From the NCBI GenBank assembly GCA_019455285.1, contig JACFMS010000006.1, positions 95,701 to 159,700 of the forward strand: 64,000 nt of DNA, written 5' to 3'. Below the pieces are notes generated by a model. It searched no databases. It was not told where the DNA came from and saw only the letters and a program-made list of their open reading frames with translations. This DNA is from Sphingomonadales bacterium (GTDB taxonomy: Bacteria; Pseudomonadota; Alphaproteobacteria; Sphingomonadales; Govanellaceae). A program made the translations under genes and the position numbers. Below are positions 8,682 to 16,730 of the stretch, in pieces (position 1 is the first letter of the stretch; every line of letters begins with the position of its first letter).

Positions 8682-9896
8682 TTACTCCGCCGAGAACGCC
8701 TGAATGCCGGTCTGGGCGCGGCCCAGGATGAGGGCGTGGATGTCGTGGGTGCCCTCATAGGTGTTGACCGCCTCCAGGTTCATGACATGACGGATGACGT
8801 GGTATTCATCCGACACGCCGTTGCCGCCGTGCATATCGCGCGCCACACGGGCGATGTCCAAGGCCTTGCCGCAGGAATTGCGCTTGATCAGCGATACCGT
8901 CTCCGGGGCAAGCTTGCCTTGATCCTTCAAGCGCCCGGCTTGCAGGCAGGCCAAGAGGCCGATGGAAATTTCCGTCTGCATGTCGGCTAGCTTTTTCTGA
9001 ATGAGCTGATTGGCGGCCAGCGGCCGGCCGAACTGCTTGCGCTCCAAGGTGTAAGAACGCGCCGCGTGCCAGCAGAACTCGGCGGCCCCGAGCGCGCCCC
9101 AGGCGATGCCGTAGCGGGCGTTGTTCAGGCACCCGAAGGGGCCTTTCAGCCCTTTCACGTTGGGCAGCAGGTGGTCGGCCGGAACGAACACGTCTTGCAT
9201 GGCGATCGAGCCGGTGATCGAGGCGCGCAGCGAAAACTTGCCTTCGATCTTGGGCGCGCTTAAGCCCTTCATACCCTTTTCCAGAATAAAACCTCTGATC
9301 TCGCCAGAGTCATCCTTGGCCCACACCACGAACACGTCGGCGATGGGCGAATTGGTGATCCACATCTTGGAGCCGTTGAGGACATAGCCGCCATCAACCG
9401 TCTTGGCCCGCGTTTTCATGCCCCCCGGATCGGAGCCGTGATCGGGCTCGGTCAGACCGAAGCAGCCCACCCATTCACCGGTGGCCAATTTCGGCAGATA
9501 TTTTTTGCGCTGTTCTTCCGTGCCGTAGGCGTGGATGGGGTGCATCACCAGCGAGGATTGCACTGACATCGCCGAGCGGTAGCCGGAATCCACCCGTTCC
9601 ACCTCCCGCGCCACCAGGCCATAACACACATAGTTGGTGCCGGCGCAGCCGTAGCCGTCGATGGTGGAGCCCAGAAGGCCCAAGCCGCCCATCTCGGTCA
9701 TGATGGCGCGATCGAAGGTTTCATCGCGGTGCGCCTTGAGCACCCGCGGCATCAGGTTTCCTTGGCAATAGTCCCGCGCGGCGTCGCGCACCATGCGCTC
9801 TTCTTCGCTCAGCAGGTCTTCAAATGAAAAGGGATCTTCCCAATTAAACGCCGCGCGCGCGGCGGCGGCTTTGGGTGCGGTTGCAGCTTGGCCCAT
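8682..9896 (-). CDS. gcdH: Glutaryl-CoA dehydrogenase
   Basis: 404-residue acyl-CoA dehydrogenase. It oxidises and decarboxylates glutaryl-CoA to crotonyl-CoA, passing electrons to ETF, late in lysine and tryptophan degradation. Subfamily marks: [20 protein letters not shown] at the N-terminus, [35 protein letters not shown] for the FAD region, and [20 protein letters not shown] containing the catalytic base Glu381. AGGAG precedes the ATG by 8 nt. The gene lies 4 bp downstream of a thioesterase gene and is probably cotranscribed with it. Confidence 0.93.
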   Translation of the reverse strand: MGQAATAPKAAAARAAFNWEDPFSFEDLLSEEERMVRDAARDYCQGNLMPRVLKAHRDETFDRAIMTEMGGLGLLGSTIDGYGCAGTNYVCYGLVAREVERVDSGYRSAMSVQSSLVMHPIHAYGTEEQRKKYLPKLATGEWVGCFGLTEPDHGSDPGGMKTRAKTVDGGYVLNGSKMWITNSPIADVFVVWAKDDSGEIRGFILEKGMKGLSAPKIEGKFSLRASITGSIAMQDVFVPADHLLPNVKGLKGPFGCLNNARYGIAWGALGAAEFCWHAARSYTLERKQFGRPLAANQLIQKKLADMQTEISIGLLACLQAGRLKDQGKLAPETVSLIKRNSCGKALDIARVARDMHGGNGVSDEYHVIRHVMNLEAVNTYEGTHDIHALILGRAQTGIQAFSAE

Positions 9897-9900
9897 GACC

Positions 9901-10335
9901 TTATTCTCCTAAGGATACGACACTTTCTGTTTGATAATCGCCCATGCGCACACGCAAGTCCTCAGGCCATGGCTTGGACCTGAAGGTTTCGTTGGAAAAA
10001 TGCACCAGCGTCAGCCGAAACAGGGCGCGCTCCTCATCGCCGCAGGCGGCGACCACGCGGAGCACCGCGGAGCTGCGGCCGATCTTCTCCACTTCCAAGG
10101 TAAACGTCAACACGTCGCCCAGCCGGCTGACGGCAAGGAATTCCGCCTCGATGTGGACCGTCGGCACGCCATTTCTGCGCTCCAACACCAACTCCCGCCA
10201 GGGCAGGTCGAGGCCCTCCTCGAACCATTCTTCAACGGTGGCGTTGAGCATTTCAAAATAGCGGGGATAGAAGACGATGCCGGCGGGGTCGCAATCCTCG
10301 AATCGCACTTTTCTGTCGCTGCGGTAGGCCGTCAT
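9901..10335 (-). CDS. Hotdog-fold acyl-CoA thioesterase (4HBT type)
   Basis: 144 residues, normal for the 4-hydroxybenzoyl-CoA thioesterase/YbgC family. The active-site segment is [20 protein letters not shown], with the catalytic Asp in CDPAG. It hydrolyses an acyl- or aroyl-CoA in the cytosol. Its tight linkage to gcdH suggests it relieves CoA trapping in, or edits, the glutaryl/aromatic-CoA pathway; the true substrate is unknown. The 133 bp upstream (10336-10468) show no clear promoter motif. Confidence 0.85.
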   Translation of the reverse strand: MTAYRSDRKVRFEDCDPAGIVFYPRYFEMLNATVEEWFEEGLDLPWRELVLERRNGVPTVHIEAEFLAVSRLGDVLTFTLEVEKIGRSSAVLRVVAACGDEERALFRLTLVHFSNETFRSKPWPEDLRVRMGDYQTESVVSLGE

Positions 10336-10468
10336 TGGCCGCCTTTCCGGTCTGTCGCCCGCGATATTTTCAGCTTGTCGACCATGACGCTAGCGCTTTT
10401 CATCCTGGGGCTTGGCAAGCCCGGCCATCTTTTTTGCGCGGTCACCCTAAGAGGGACTGCGCCCCCCG

Positions 10469-11926
10469 TCAAGCCGGCGGTTCCCACGCCGGGGCGGTCA
10501 AACGCCGTTTGCCGTCGGCGGTGCGCTTCACCCCCGGCGCGTCGAGAGCTTCCCGGTCCCACAGCTCGCAAGTCACCGGCTTGTGTTTCTGATCGAGCGC
10601 CTCGCAGTAATTGGAATAACGGCAGAGCCGGACCTCGGCGCCAAAGCCACCCCTGACTTTCAAAAACCAGTCAGGGTCGGCCAGCGCCTGGCGGGCGAAG
10701 CCGACGATATCGGCCTGGCCCTCGCGCAGGATGCTCTCGGCCTGGGCAAAGCCATGAATGCCGCCGGCGGCGACGATGGGCGTGTCATGGCCGGCCTGGC
10801 GGATGGCGGCGCGGATGCGGGCGGCGGGCTCCAGGTTGCGGCCAAAAGGCCCGAAGGCGTCGGAGATATAGGACGGCATGCACTCATAGCCGCTGCGGCC
10901 GGTATAGGGGTAGGCCGCCTCGCCGACCTTGGGCTGGCCGGCGTCCTCGAACTTGCCGCCCCGGGACAAGGACAGGAAATCCATGCCGGCGCGGGCGAAT
11001 TCAACACCGAAATAGCAGGCGTCCGCCACCGTATTGCCGCCCGCCAAGCAATCCTCGCTTAAATAACGGCAGCCGACCACGAAGTCGTCGCCCACCGCGG
11101 CGCGCACCGCCGCATAGACCGCCAGCGGCAGTCGGGCGCGGTTTTCCCGCGGCCCACCGTAGCCGTCCCGCCGGGTGTTCAGCGCCGACAGGAACGACGC
11201 CATGGTGTAAGCGTGGGCATAATGCAGCTCAACGCCGTCAAAGCCCGCTTCGCGCGCGCGGCGCGCCGCATCAGCGAACAATCCGGGCAGCGCTTGAGGC
11301 AAATCGCGGATATGCGGCAGATGGGTATCGGTCACCCGCTCGCGATAGCCCATGGTCAGCGCTTCCCGCTCGCGCGGCGTCAGCACCTCCGCCAAGGCCT
11401 CGTCATGGAGCGCCTTGAGCGCGGCGCGCACCGCTTCCTCGGGCGCGTCCCCAAGCCCCAAAGCATCGCGATGGCGGTCGGTGATCTGAAGGAAGCGGTC
11501 GAAATATTTGTCCCGCTCCGGGCGGCGGCGGATGGCCAAAAAGTCGATGATCTGAATGAAAAGCTTGGTCTCGCCGCCGCTCGCCTCGCGCACTGCCTCC
11601 GTCAGGCTTTTCAGGCCGGGCAGGAAGCGGTCGTGGCCGATGCGCAGCAAGGGGCCGGAGGGGACGTCGCGAATCCCCGTCGCCTCCACCACCATGGCCC
11701 CCGGCCGGCCGTGGGCGAAGCGCCGGTACCAGTCGATGACGGCATCGCTGACGAAGCCGTCTTCGGTCGCCCGCCATGGCACCATGGCCGGCACCCAGGT
11801 GCGCTGACGCAAGGTCAAGGGACCGATGGCGATGGGGCTGAAGAGCCGCGAGGCCGCCGCCTCAGCCGCGCTTGGCCATGGTCCCGGGTTTGTTTTATAC
11901 GCAATCCGCTCCGGCGGCCGCCACAT
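10469..11926 (-). CDS. NADH:flavin oxidoreductase, Old Yellow Enzyme family
   Basis: 485 residues with a FMN TIM barrel: LFSPIAIGPLTLRQRTWVPA at the start, GFDGVELHYAHAYTMASFLS for the substrate and FMN site, and PIVAAGGIHGFAQAESILRE plus GQADIVGFARQALADPDWFL for the phosphate site. After the barrel comes CRYSNYCEALDQKHKPVTC, a cysteine cluster recalling the [4Fe-4S] site of 2,4-dienoyl-CoA-reductase-like members, but the second FAD/NAD domain of those enzymes is absent. A long insert near residues 110-190 is unusual for a plain OYE. GGGAGAAG precedes the ATG. Probably reduces an activated alkene; substrate unknown. Confidence 0.85.
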   Translation of the reverse strand: MWRPPERIAYKTNPGPWPSAAEAAASRLFSPIAIGPLTLRQRTWVPAMVPWRATEDGFVSDAVIDWYRRFAHGRPGAMVVEATGIRDVPSGPLLRIGHDRFLPGLKSLTEAVREASGGETKLFIQIIDFLAIRRRPERDKYFDRFLQITDRHRDALGLGDAPEEAVRAALKALHDEALAEVLTPREREALTMGYRERVTDTHLPHIRDLPQALPGLFADAARRAREAGFDGVELHYAHAYTMASFLSALNTRRDGYGGPRENRARLPLAVYAAVRAAVGDDFVVGCRYLSEDCLAGGNTVADACYFGVEFARAGMDFLSLSRGGKFEDAGQPKVGEAAYPYTGRSGYECMPSYISDAFGPFGRNLEPAARIRAAIRQAGHDTPIVAAGGIHGFAQAESILREGQADIVGFARQALADPDWFLKVRGGFGAEVRLCRYSNYCEALDQKHKPVTCELWDREALDAPGVKRTADGKRRLTAPAWEPPA

Positions 11927-11954
11927 TGATATCTTCTCCCTGTGTCACCGCAAA

Positions 11955-11972
11955 TATTTTAAGCTTAAAATA
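11955..11972. promoter_or_regulatory. Perfect 18-bp palindrome TATTTTAAGCTTAAAATA upstream of the OYE gene
   Basis: Sits 29 bp before the OYE start and 29 bp after the porin stop. Outer arms ACCG (11947-11950) and CGGT (11977-11980) extend the symmetry. The lack of a loop and of a flanking T run argues for an operator (TetR- or MarR-like) rather than a terminator. No matching regulator gene is adjacent. Confidence 0.4.
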
Positions 11973-12000
11973 ATTACGGTGTCAAGGAAGAGCGGACTTT

Positions 12001-14157
12001 CTAGAAATAAAGCCGGTAGCCGATATAGAAGAAGGTGCCGAGAAGCTGCTGATTGATGCCGGTGAAGGTTTCGTCCTGCCATTCGACGCCGCCTTCGGCC
12101 TCGAAATGAAGCCAGCGCTTGAAGCGATAATCGATTCGCACCAAGGGGCGCACCAACAGGCGGTCGTTGCCGTTGTCAGCCCGGCGATAATCCACCAGCA
12201 CCCGGGGATTGACCCTGAGCTCCGGCATAATCGGCAACCGCGCGTTGACGATCGCGCCGTAGCTTCGATAGGTGCTGGTGTCGTAATAGCGCAGACCGAA
12301 GGAAATGATGTCGCCCGCCAGCAAAAGATCGCTGGCGATGAGTTGGGTGTTGAAATAAAAATCCGTGCCGGTGGCGGCGAAGCCTTCGACGCCGCCTGAC
12401 GCCGCAGTGCCGGACAATTGGGTTGCCGTAGCCTCGGCGGTCAGTTGCAGGCGTTCGGTCAAGTCCTGGGTGATGCCGAGAGTGGCGGTTTTGCTGCGCG
12501 CCGTACGGTCCTGCGCCAGTTCATAAAGTTCATCTTCGTTGAAACGTTCGAATAGATCGCCCAGATTATCGACCCCCTGCCCTTGAATCGCCGACATGGT
12601 GGTCAAAAATGGGCTGTTGCGGTAATCGAGATTGAGGGTCAGCGTGGTGCCATCCCGCACCGTCCAGGTGCCAAACAGCATGACCAGATTTAAGTCCTTG
12701 AAGAAAATATCGTAGTCGGCGAGCACATAAAGCGATTTCTTGGGATCAAAATACTTGATCTCGCCGCCCACCGCGCGGCGGTCGATGAGGCCGTCATTGC
12801 GCTGCTCGATGGCGTAACCGCCGAAACTCCACGCTGACGCCGGTTCGCCGATATCGAAGCTGGCGCCGTAGAAATTGCGGTCGGTGTTGATGTGGGTGTC
12901 GCGGCTTGATTCCACGGGGTAGCCGTAGACGCCATAGAGCGCGATCGCCGGCGTGATTTCATACCCCAGGCGGACGCCGTCGAAACGGCCGAAAACGCCG
13001 GACGAACTCAAGGATTGACGGCCGACGCGGCCATAAAGACCGTTCTTCAGTCCCCGCGCTTCCAGCGACAGGTTATAAACCCTCTCCTCGTTATCGCCGC
13101 CGGCGAGCAGGTCCATGTCATAACTGCCGATGAACAGCGCACGGATATCGTAAGCATCGTTGCGAAAGCGGGCGTTCAAATCAACGTCGGTGGTGAAACG
13201 CGACAGGTTGACTTGACGATCGCCATTTTCCGGATTGATCTCGTCGCGAAAGTAAAACTGCGACAGACTGCCGTAGATGTCGCTGCGCCAGGTGGAGGAG
13301 TCGCGCGCGGCGACTTTTTTGCCGGGCAGCGCCGCCTTCGGCTTATCCGCCACGGTTACCAGCGCCGCCAGACGCTGGCGCACCCGATCGGCATCCGCAC
13401 CTTCGGGATAGGCGGCGAGATATTTTTCGTATTCGGCTTTTGCCTGCGCCAGCTGACCGTTGCGCTCCCGCGCCAGCCCTAACAGTTCTTGCGCCTTGCG
13501 CCGGATGGCACCGTCGCCCTTTTCCGCCACCTTGGTATAAAGCTGAATGGCGCGACGATAATCGCCGGACGTCATGGCGCCATAAGCCTCCTCCATGGCG
13601 GCGGCCAGCACCGGGTCTGCGCCAGAAAAATCATCGACGACGGAGATGCCGTCAAAGACCTGCGGCTGCGGCGTCAACGTTTCATCTAGTCGCCTTTCCG
13701 TGATAACCGTGACGATCAGCGCGCGCTGATCACTGGCGCTTCTGGCGTTAAGCCGCACCGGCATGGTGAATTTGAAAGTCATGGTCGGCCGCGTCGCCGA
13801 TCCGCCTTCATAGGTGATCTCGGCAAGCGGCGCGCCCGAGGCGCGGTCCCAGCTTAATTCCGCCCGCTCCGACAACTGCGCCCCCAATTCCCCATTGGTG
13901 AGTGCGGACGACGGCCCGCTGCGCAGTTCAACGGCAAAGAAATCGGCCGCGTCTTTGGGTGCATGGCCCTGATAGCGCAGCGGCACGGTGAAGTTGACGA
14001 CAATCTCATAGCCGTCGGTGCGTGATTTGATATCAACGGTGTCGACGATCCGCGCCTCGGCCCAGCGGGCGCTCGCCAGCACGAGAAACGCGGCCATAAC
14101 GAACCAGCCAAGCCGCCGATCTCCAAGAAAGTGGGAAAAGATTGGATATCCGATCAA
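12001..14157 (-). CDS. Outer-membrane beta-barrel protein with N-terminal TPR region, putative PCC3-type porin
   Basis: 718 residues. The start is a TTG that overlaps the stop of the 33-heme gene (TTGA); the next in-frame ATG at 14097 would shorten the signal peptide to about 15 residues. The signal is GDRR followed by LGWFVMAAFLVLASARWAEA. Residues ~190-275 form TPR-like helices (DYRRAIQLYTKVAEKGDGAI, NGQLAQAKAEYEKYLAAYPE). From ~300 on, alternating aromatic strands continue to a C-terminal FFYIGYRLYF, the terminal-Phe signal for BAM. No N-terminal CXXC as in MtrB. Last gene of the electron-transfer operon. Likely forms the pore that lets the large cytochromes touch across the outer membrane. 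Porin role is inferred from barrel features and context. Confidence 0.75.
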   Translation of the reverse strand: MIGYPIFSHFLGDRRLGWFVMAAFLVLASARWAEARIVDTVDIKSRTDGYEIVVNFTVPLRYQGHAPKDAADFFAVELRSGPSSALTNGELGAQLSERAELSWDRASGAPLAEITYEGGSATRPTMTFKFTMPVRLNARSASDQRALIVTVITERRLDETLTPQPQVFDGISVVDDFSGADPVLAAAMEEAYGAMTSGDYRRAIQLYTKVAEKGDGAIRRKAQELLGLARERNGQLAQAKAEYEKYLAAYPEGADADRVRQRLAALVTVADKPKAALPGKKVAARDSSTWRSDIYGSLSQFYFRDEINPENGDRQVNLSRFTTDVDLNARFRNDAYDIRALFIGSYDMDLLAGGDNEERVYNLSLEARGLKNGLYGRVGRQSLSSSGVFGRFDGVRLGYEITPAIALYGVYGYPVESSRDTHINTDRNFYGASFDIGEPASAWSFGGYAIEQRNDGLIDRRAVGGEIKYFDPKKSLYVLADYDIFFKDLNLVMLFGTWTVRDGTTLTLNLDYRNSPFLTTMSAIQGQGVDNLGDLFERFNEDELYELAQDRTARSKTATLGITQDLTERLQLTAEATATQLSGTAASGGVEGFAATGTDFYFNTQLIASDLLLAGDIISFGLRYYDTSTYRSYGAIVNARLPIMPELRVNPRVLVDYRRADNGNDRLLVRPLVRIDYRFKRWLHFEAEGGVEWQDETFTGINQQLLGTFFYIGYRLYF

Positions 14158-16730
14158 TGAAACTCTCCATCCGAGACCCGGTGGTGACTGTTGCGATAGC
14201 TCGATACGGTGGTCAGCGAACTATCGGTGTAGGTATGGCAGGAACCGGCGCAATCCCGTAGTTCGCCCACCGTGTAATAGGTGGCCGGTGTTTGCGTTTT
14301 GCGGTGTTCGCCGGATTCATATTCGTTGGCATGACAGCCGGCGCAATCGGGCGCATAGGAAGGATAGCGCCATGAAATGCTCTGACTGTTGGCGGTATGA
14401 CAGCTTAAGCAAGTAACGCTTGCACGATGATCGCCGGGGTAGTTTGCGGAAGCATGGTCATAGGTGGTGAACGACCAACTGGTTACGGTATGACAATTAT
14501 CGCACTCCACCGAGGTGACGAAATGGCTTGCCGGTTTGCCGGCGGCCGCGACCCCATTGTGGCAAGAAGAACAAGAGCCGATGACCAAGGCGTGATCAAA
14601 ATTGGCCGGGACCCAGGCGACGGTGGTATGACAGCCATCGCAATCGGCGGAGGTTTGCACATGACCGATGTTCTTGCCGGTGGCCGTGGTGCCGTTATGA
14701 CAACTGGTGCAGGTGGTGCTGACGCCGGTATGGTCAAACCGTACATCGCTCCACGTAGTGGTAATGTGGCAATCATCGCAGGTATTGCTGGTGGCCAGAT
14801 GATTGGGCGTTTTGCCTGAGGCCACGGTTCCATTATGGCAGCTATAGCAGGTACCGATCACATCGGCGTGATCAACGCTTGTCGCCGGCGACCAAGAGGT
14901 TACGCCATGGCAATCCTCGCAAGTGTTGGTGGTTGAGATGTGCGTGGCATTCTTGCCCGTCGCATTGGTTCCGTTATGACACGTGCTACAGCTACCGGTG
15001 ACGCCAGCGTGATCGAATGTGGCTGGTATCCAAGCGGTGGTGGTGTGGCAATCATCACATGTGCTGCTGGATTGGATATGTGTGGCGTTCTTGCCGGTGG
15101 CGTTGACGCCATTATGGCAACTAAAGCAGGCGCCGGTCACGGCGGTGTGGTCAAAATGCGTCGGCGACCAGGCAGCGGTGGTGTGGCAATCATCACAGGC
15201 GTTGGTCGACTGGATATGGCTGGCGTTCTTGCCGGTGGCCGTAGTTCCGTTATGACAGCTAAAGCAATCGCCGACCACATCCGCATGATCAACGCGGGCA
15301 ACTGGCGTCCACGCCACCACCGTATGGCAATCCTCGCAAGTGTTGGTGGTGGCGATGTGGGTTACACCCTTTCCTGCGGCATCGGTGCCGTTATGGCAAC
15401 TGGCGCAACTGCCAGATATGCCGGTATGATCGAAATTGGCCGGCGCCCAGGCGGTAGTGGTATGGCAATCGTCGCAGGTATTGCCGGATTGAATGTGGTT
15501 GGCGGTTTTTCCCTCCGCCACCGTACCGTTATGGCAGCTAAAGCAGGTTCCTATTACTTCCGCATGGTCAACGCGTACCGCCGGCGTCCAGGCCGTCACC
15601 GCATGGCAATCCTCGCAGGCGTTGGTGGTGCTGAGGTGGGTGGCATTCTTGCCGGCCGCTGTCGTGCCGTTATGACAACTGGCGCAGTTGCCGGTAATGT
15701 TCGCATGGCTGAAATTGGCGGGAACCCAGGCGGTGGTGGTGTGGCAGTCGTCACAGGTATTGCCGCTTTGCAAATGACCGGCGTTCTTACCGGCAGCCAC
15801 CGTACCGTTATGACAGCTAAAGCAGCTTCCCACCACGTCGGCATGATCAACTCTAGTCACAGGCGACCAGGCCGTGGTGGTATGGCAATCATCACATTCG
15901 TTATTGGTGGCGATGTGCGCGGTATTCTTGCCGGATTCTATGGCGCCATTATGACAAGTGACGCAAGCGCTGGAAACGCCGTCGTGGCTGAACGTGGCCG
16001 GCGTCCAGGCAGTGGTGACGTGGCAGTCATCGCAGGCGGCGGCGGTGGGGACATGGTTGGCGTTCTTGCCGCCGGCCGTTGCGCCGTTATGACAGCTGGC
16101 GCAAGTGCCAATGACCGCGGTGTGATCGACGTGCGACACCGCGCCCCAGGAGCTGGTGACGTGGCAGTCGGCGCAGGCGTCGGAGGTTGCCATATGAGAT
16201 CTGTTCTTGCCGCCGGTGGTAACCCCGTTATGACAGCTCTGGCAATCGCCGCTGATGCCGCTGTGATCAAAGACGGCAGCCGTCCAAAGAGTGGTGGTGT
16301 GGCAATCCTCGCAATCCTGCGAGGTTTGAATATGGGTCGGCTGCTTGCCTCTGGCTATGGTGTTATTGTGACAGCTCTCGCACGCGCCGATGACCGCGCC
16401 ATGATCCATGCGGGTCAATTGCGTCCAGGCGCGGTTGCTGTGACAGGCGTCGCAATCTTCCTGCGTATTGATGTGATTGACGGGTTTTGGCGTGGCGTTG
16501 ATAAGACCGCCGCGCTCATGGCAGGCGGCGCAGCGCCGCGACGTTCCTTCAAAGACGCCGTTGACATGGCAGGACTCGCAAGAAACGCCGGCGTGGCCAT
16601 CCTCCAGCAAGAACCCGGTGGCGGCGTGATCGAACTCTTCCGGCGCGGCGATTGCGGCATCCGGCGCAACGCCAACCCACGACAGCGTCAGCATGACGGC
16701 GATGCCGAAGACAAAGAGCCAGCGTTTCAT
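14154..16730 (-). CDS. Giant multiheme c-type cytochrome, 33 CXXCH plus one CX3CH, putative extracellular electron conduit
   Basis: 858 residues with a Sec signal (MKRWLFVFGIAVMLTLSWVG, cleavage near AIAA). I count 33 CXXCH motifs, from Cys51 to Cys796, plus CAGSCH at 827-832, a CX3CH variant. From residue 117 on, hemes recur every 23-24 residues. Each half-repeat carries one further His 12-13 residues after the heme His (GKxxxH or FDH/VDH), which fits bis-His ligation. Start and stop overlap both neighbours by 4 nt, so translation with the 21-heme gene and the porin gene is coupled. No lipobox or transmembrane segment is seen. Size and context match the extracellular partner of PCC3-type porin-cytochrome clusters; its location is inference. 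Confidence 0.9.
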   Translation of the reverse strand: MKRWLFVFGIAVMLTLSWVGVAPDAAIAAPEEFDHAATGFLLEDGHAGVSCESCHVNGVFEGTSRRCAACHERGGLINATPKPVNHINTQEDCDACHSNRAWTQLTRMDHGAVIGACESCHNNTIARGKQPTHIQTSQDCEDCHTTTLWTAAVFDHSGISGDCQSCHNGVTTGGKNRSHMATSDACADCHVTSSWGAVSHVDHTAVIGTCASCHNGATAGGKNANHVPTAAACDDCHVTTAWTPATFSHDGVSSACVTCHNGAIESGKNTAHIATNNECDDCHTTTAWSPVTRVDHADVVGSCFSCHNGTVAAGKNAGHLQSGNTCDDCHTTTAWVPANFSHANITGNCASCHNGTTAAGKNATHLSTTNACEDCHAVTAWTPAVRVDHAEVIGTCFSCHNGTVAEGKTANHIQSGNTCDDCHTTTAWAPANFDHTGISGSCASCHNGTDAAGKGVTHIATTNTCEDCHTVVAWTPVARVDHADVVGDCFSCHNGTTATGKNASHIQSTNACDDCHTTAAWSPTHFDHTAVTGACFSCHNGVNATGKNATHIQSSSTCDDCHTTTAWIPATFDHAGVTGSCSTCHNGTNATGKNATHISTTNTCEDCHGVTSWSPATSVDHADVIGTCYSCHNGTVASGKTPNHLATSNTCDDCHITTTWSDVRFDHTGVSTTCTSCHNGTTATGKNIGHVQTSADCDGCHTTVAWVPANFDHALVIGSCSSCHNGVAAAGKPASHFVTSVECDNCHTVTSWSFTTYDHASANYPGDHRASVTCLSCHTANSQSISWRYPSYAPDCAGCHANEYESGEHRKTQTPATYYTVGELRDCAGSCHTYTDSSLTTVSSYRNSHHRVSDGEFH
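14505..16382 (-). repeat. Tandem heme repeats inside the 33-heme cytochrome (27 half-repeats, 93-residue super-repeat)
   Basis: Codons 117-742. Twenty-seven consecutive half-repeats of 23 residues (24 where the end is VDH instead of FDH or FSH). C-x2-CHNG...GKxxxH halves alternate with C-x-DCHTTxAW...DH halves, giving a 46-residue two-heme unit. Residues 117-209, 210-302, 303-395 and 396-488 are four regular copies of a 93-residue, four-heme unit (279 bp) of the form 23+23+23+24. The third and fourth copies are the most alike. Order is less regular after 489. Confidence 0.85.

Noticed and set aside
10408..10435. GGGCTTGGCAAGCCC hairpin followed by a T run, terminator-like on the plus strand
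   Set aside because: Both flanking genes are on the minus strand, the T run begins 7 nt after the stem, and the loop is only three bases.
14436..16382. Regular ~69- and ~138-bp periodicity that could suggest a CRISPR-like array
   Set aside because: The period is in frame, codes for CXXCH half-repeats, and the units diverge at silent sites; no constant repeat with unique spacers exists.
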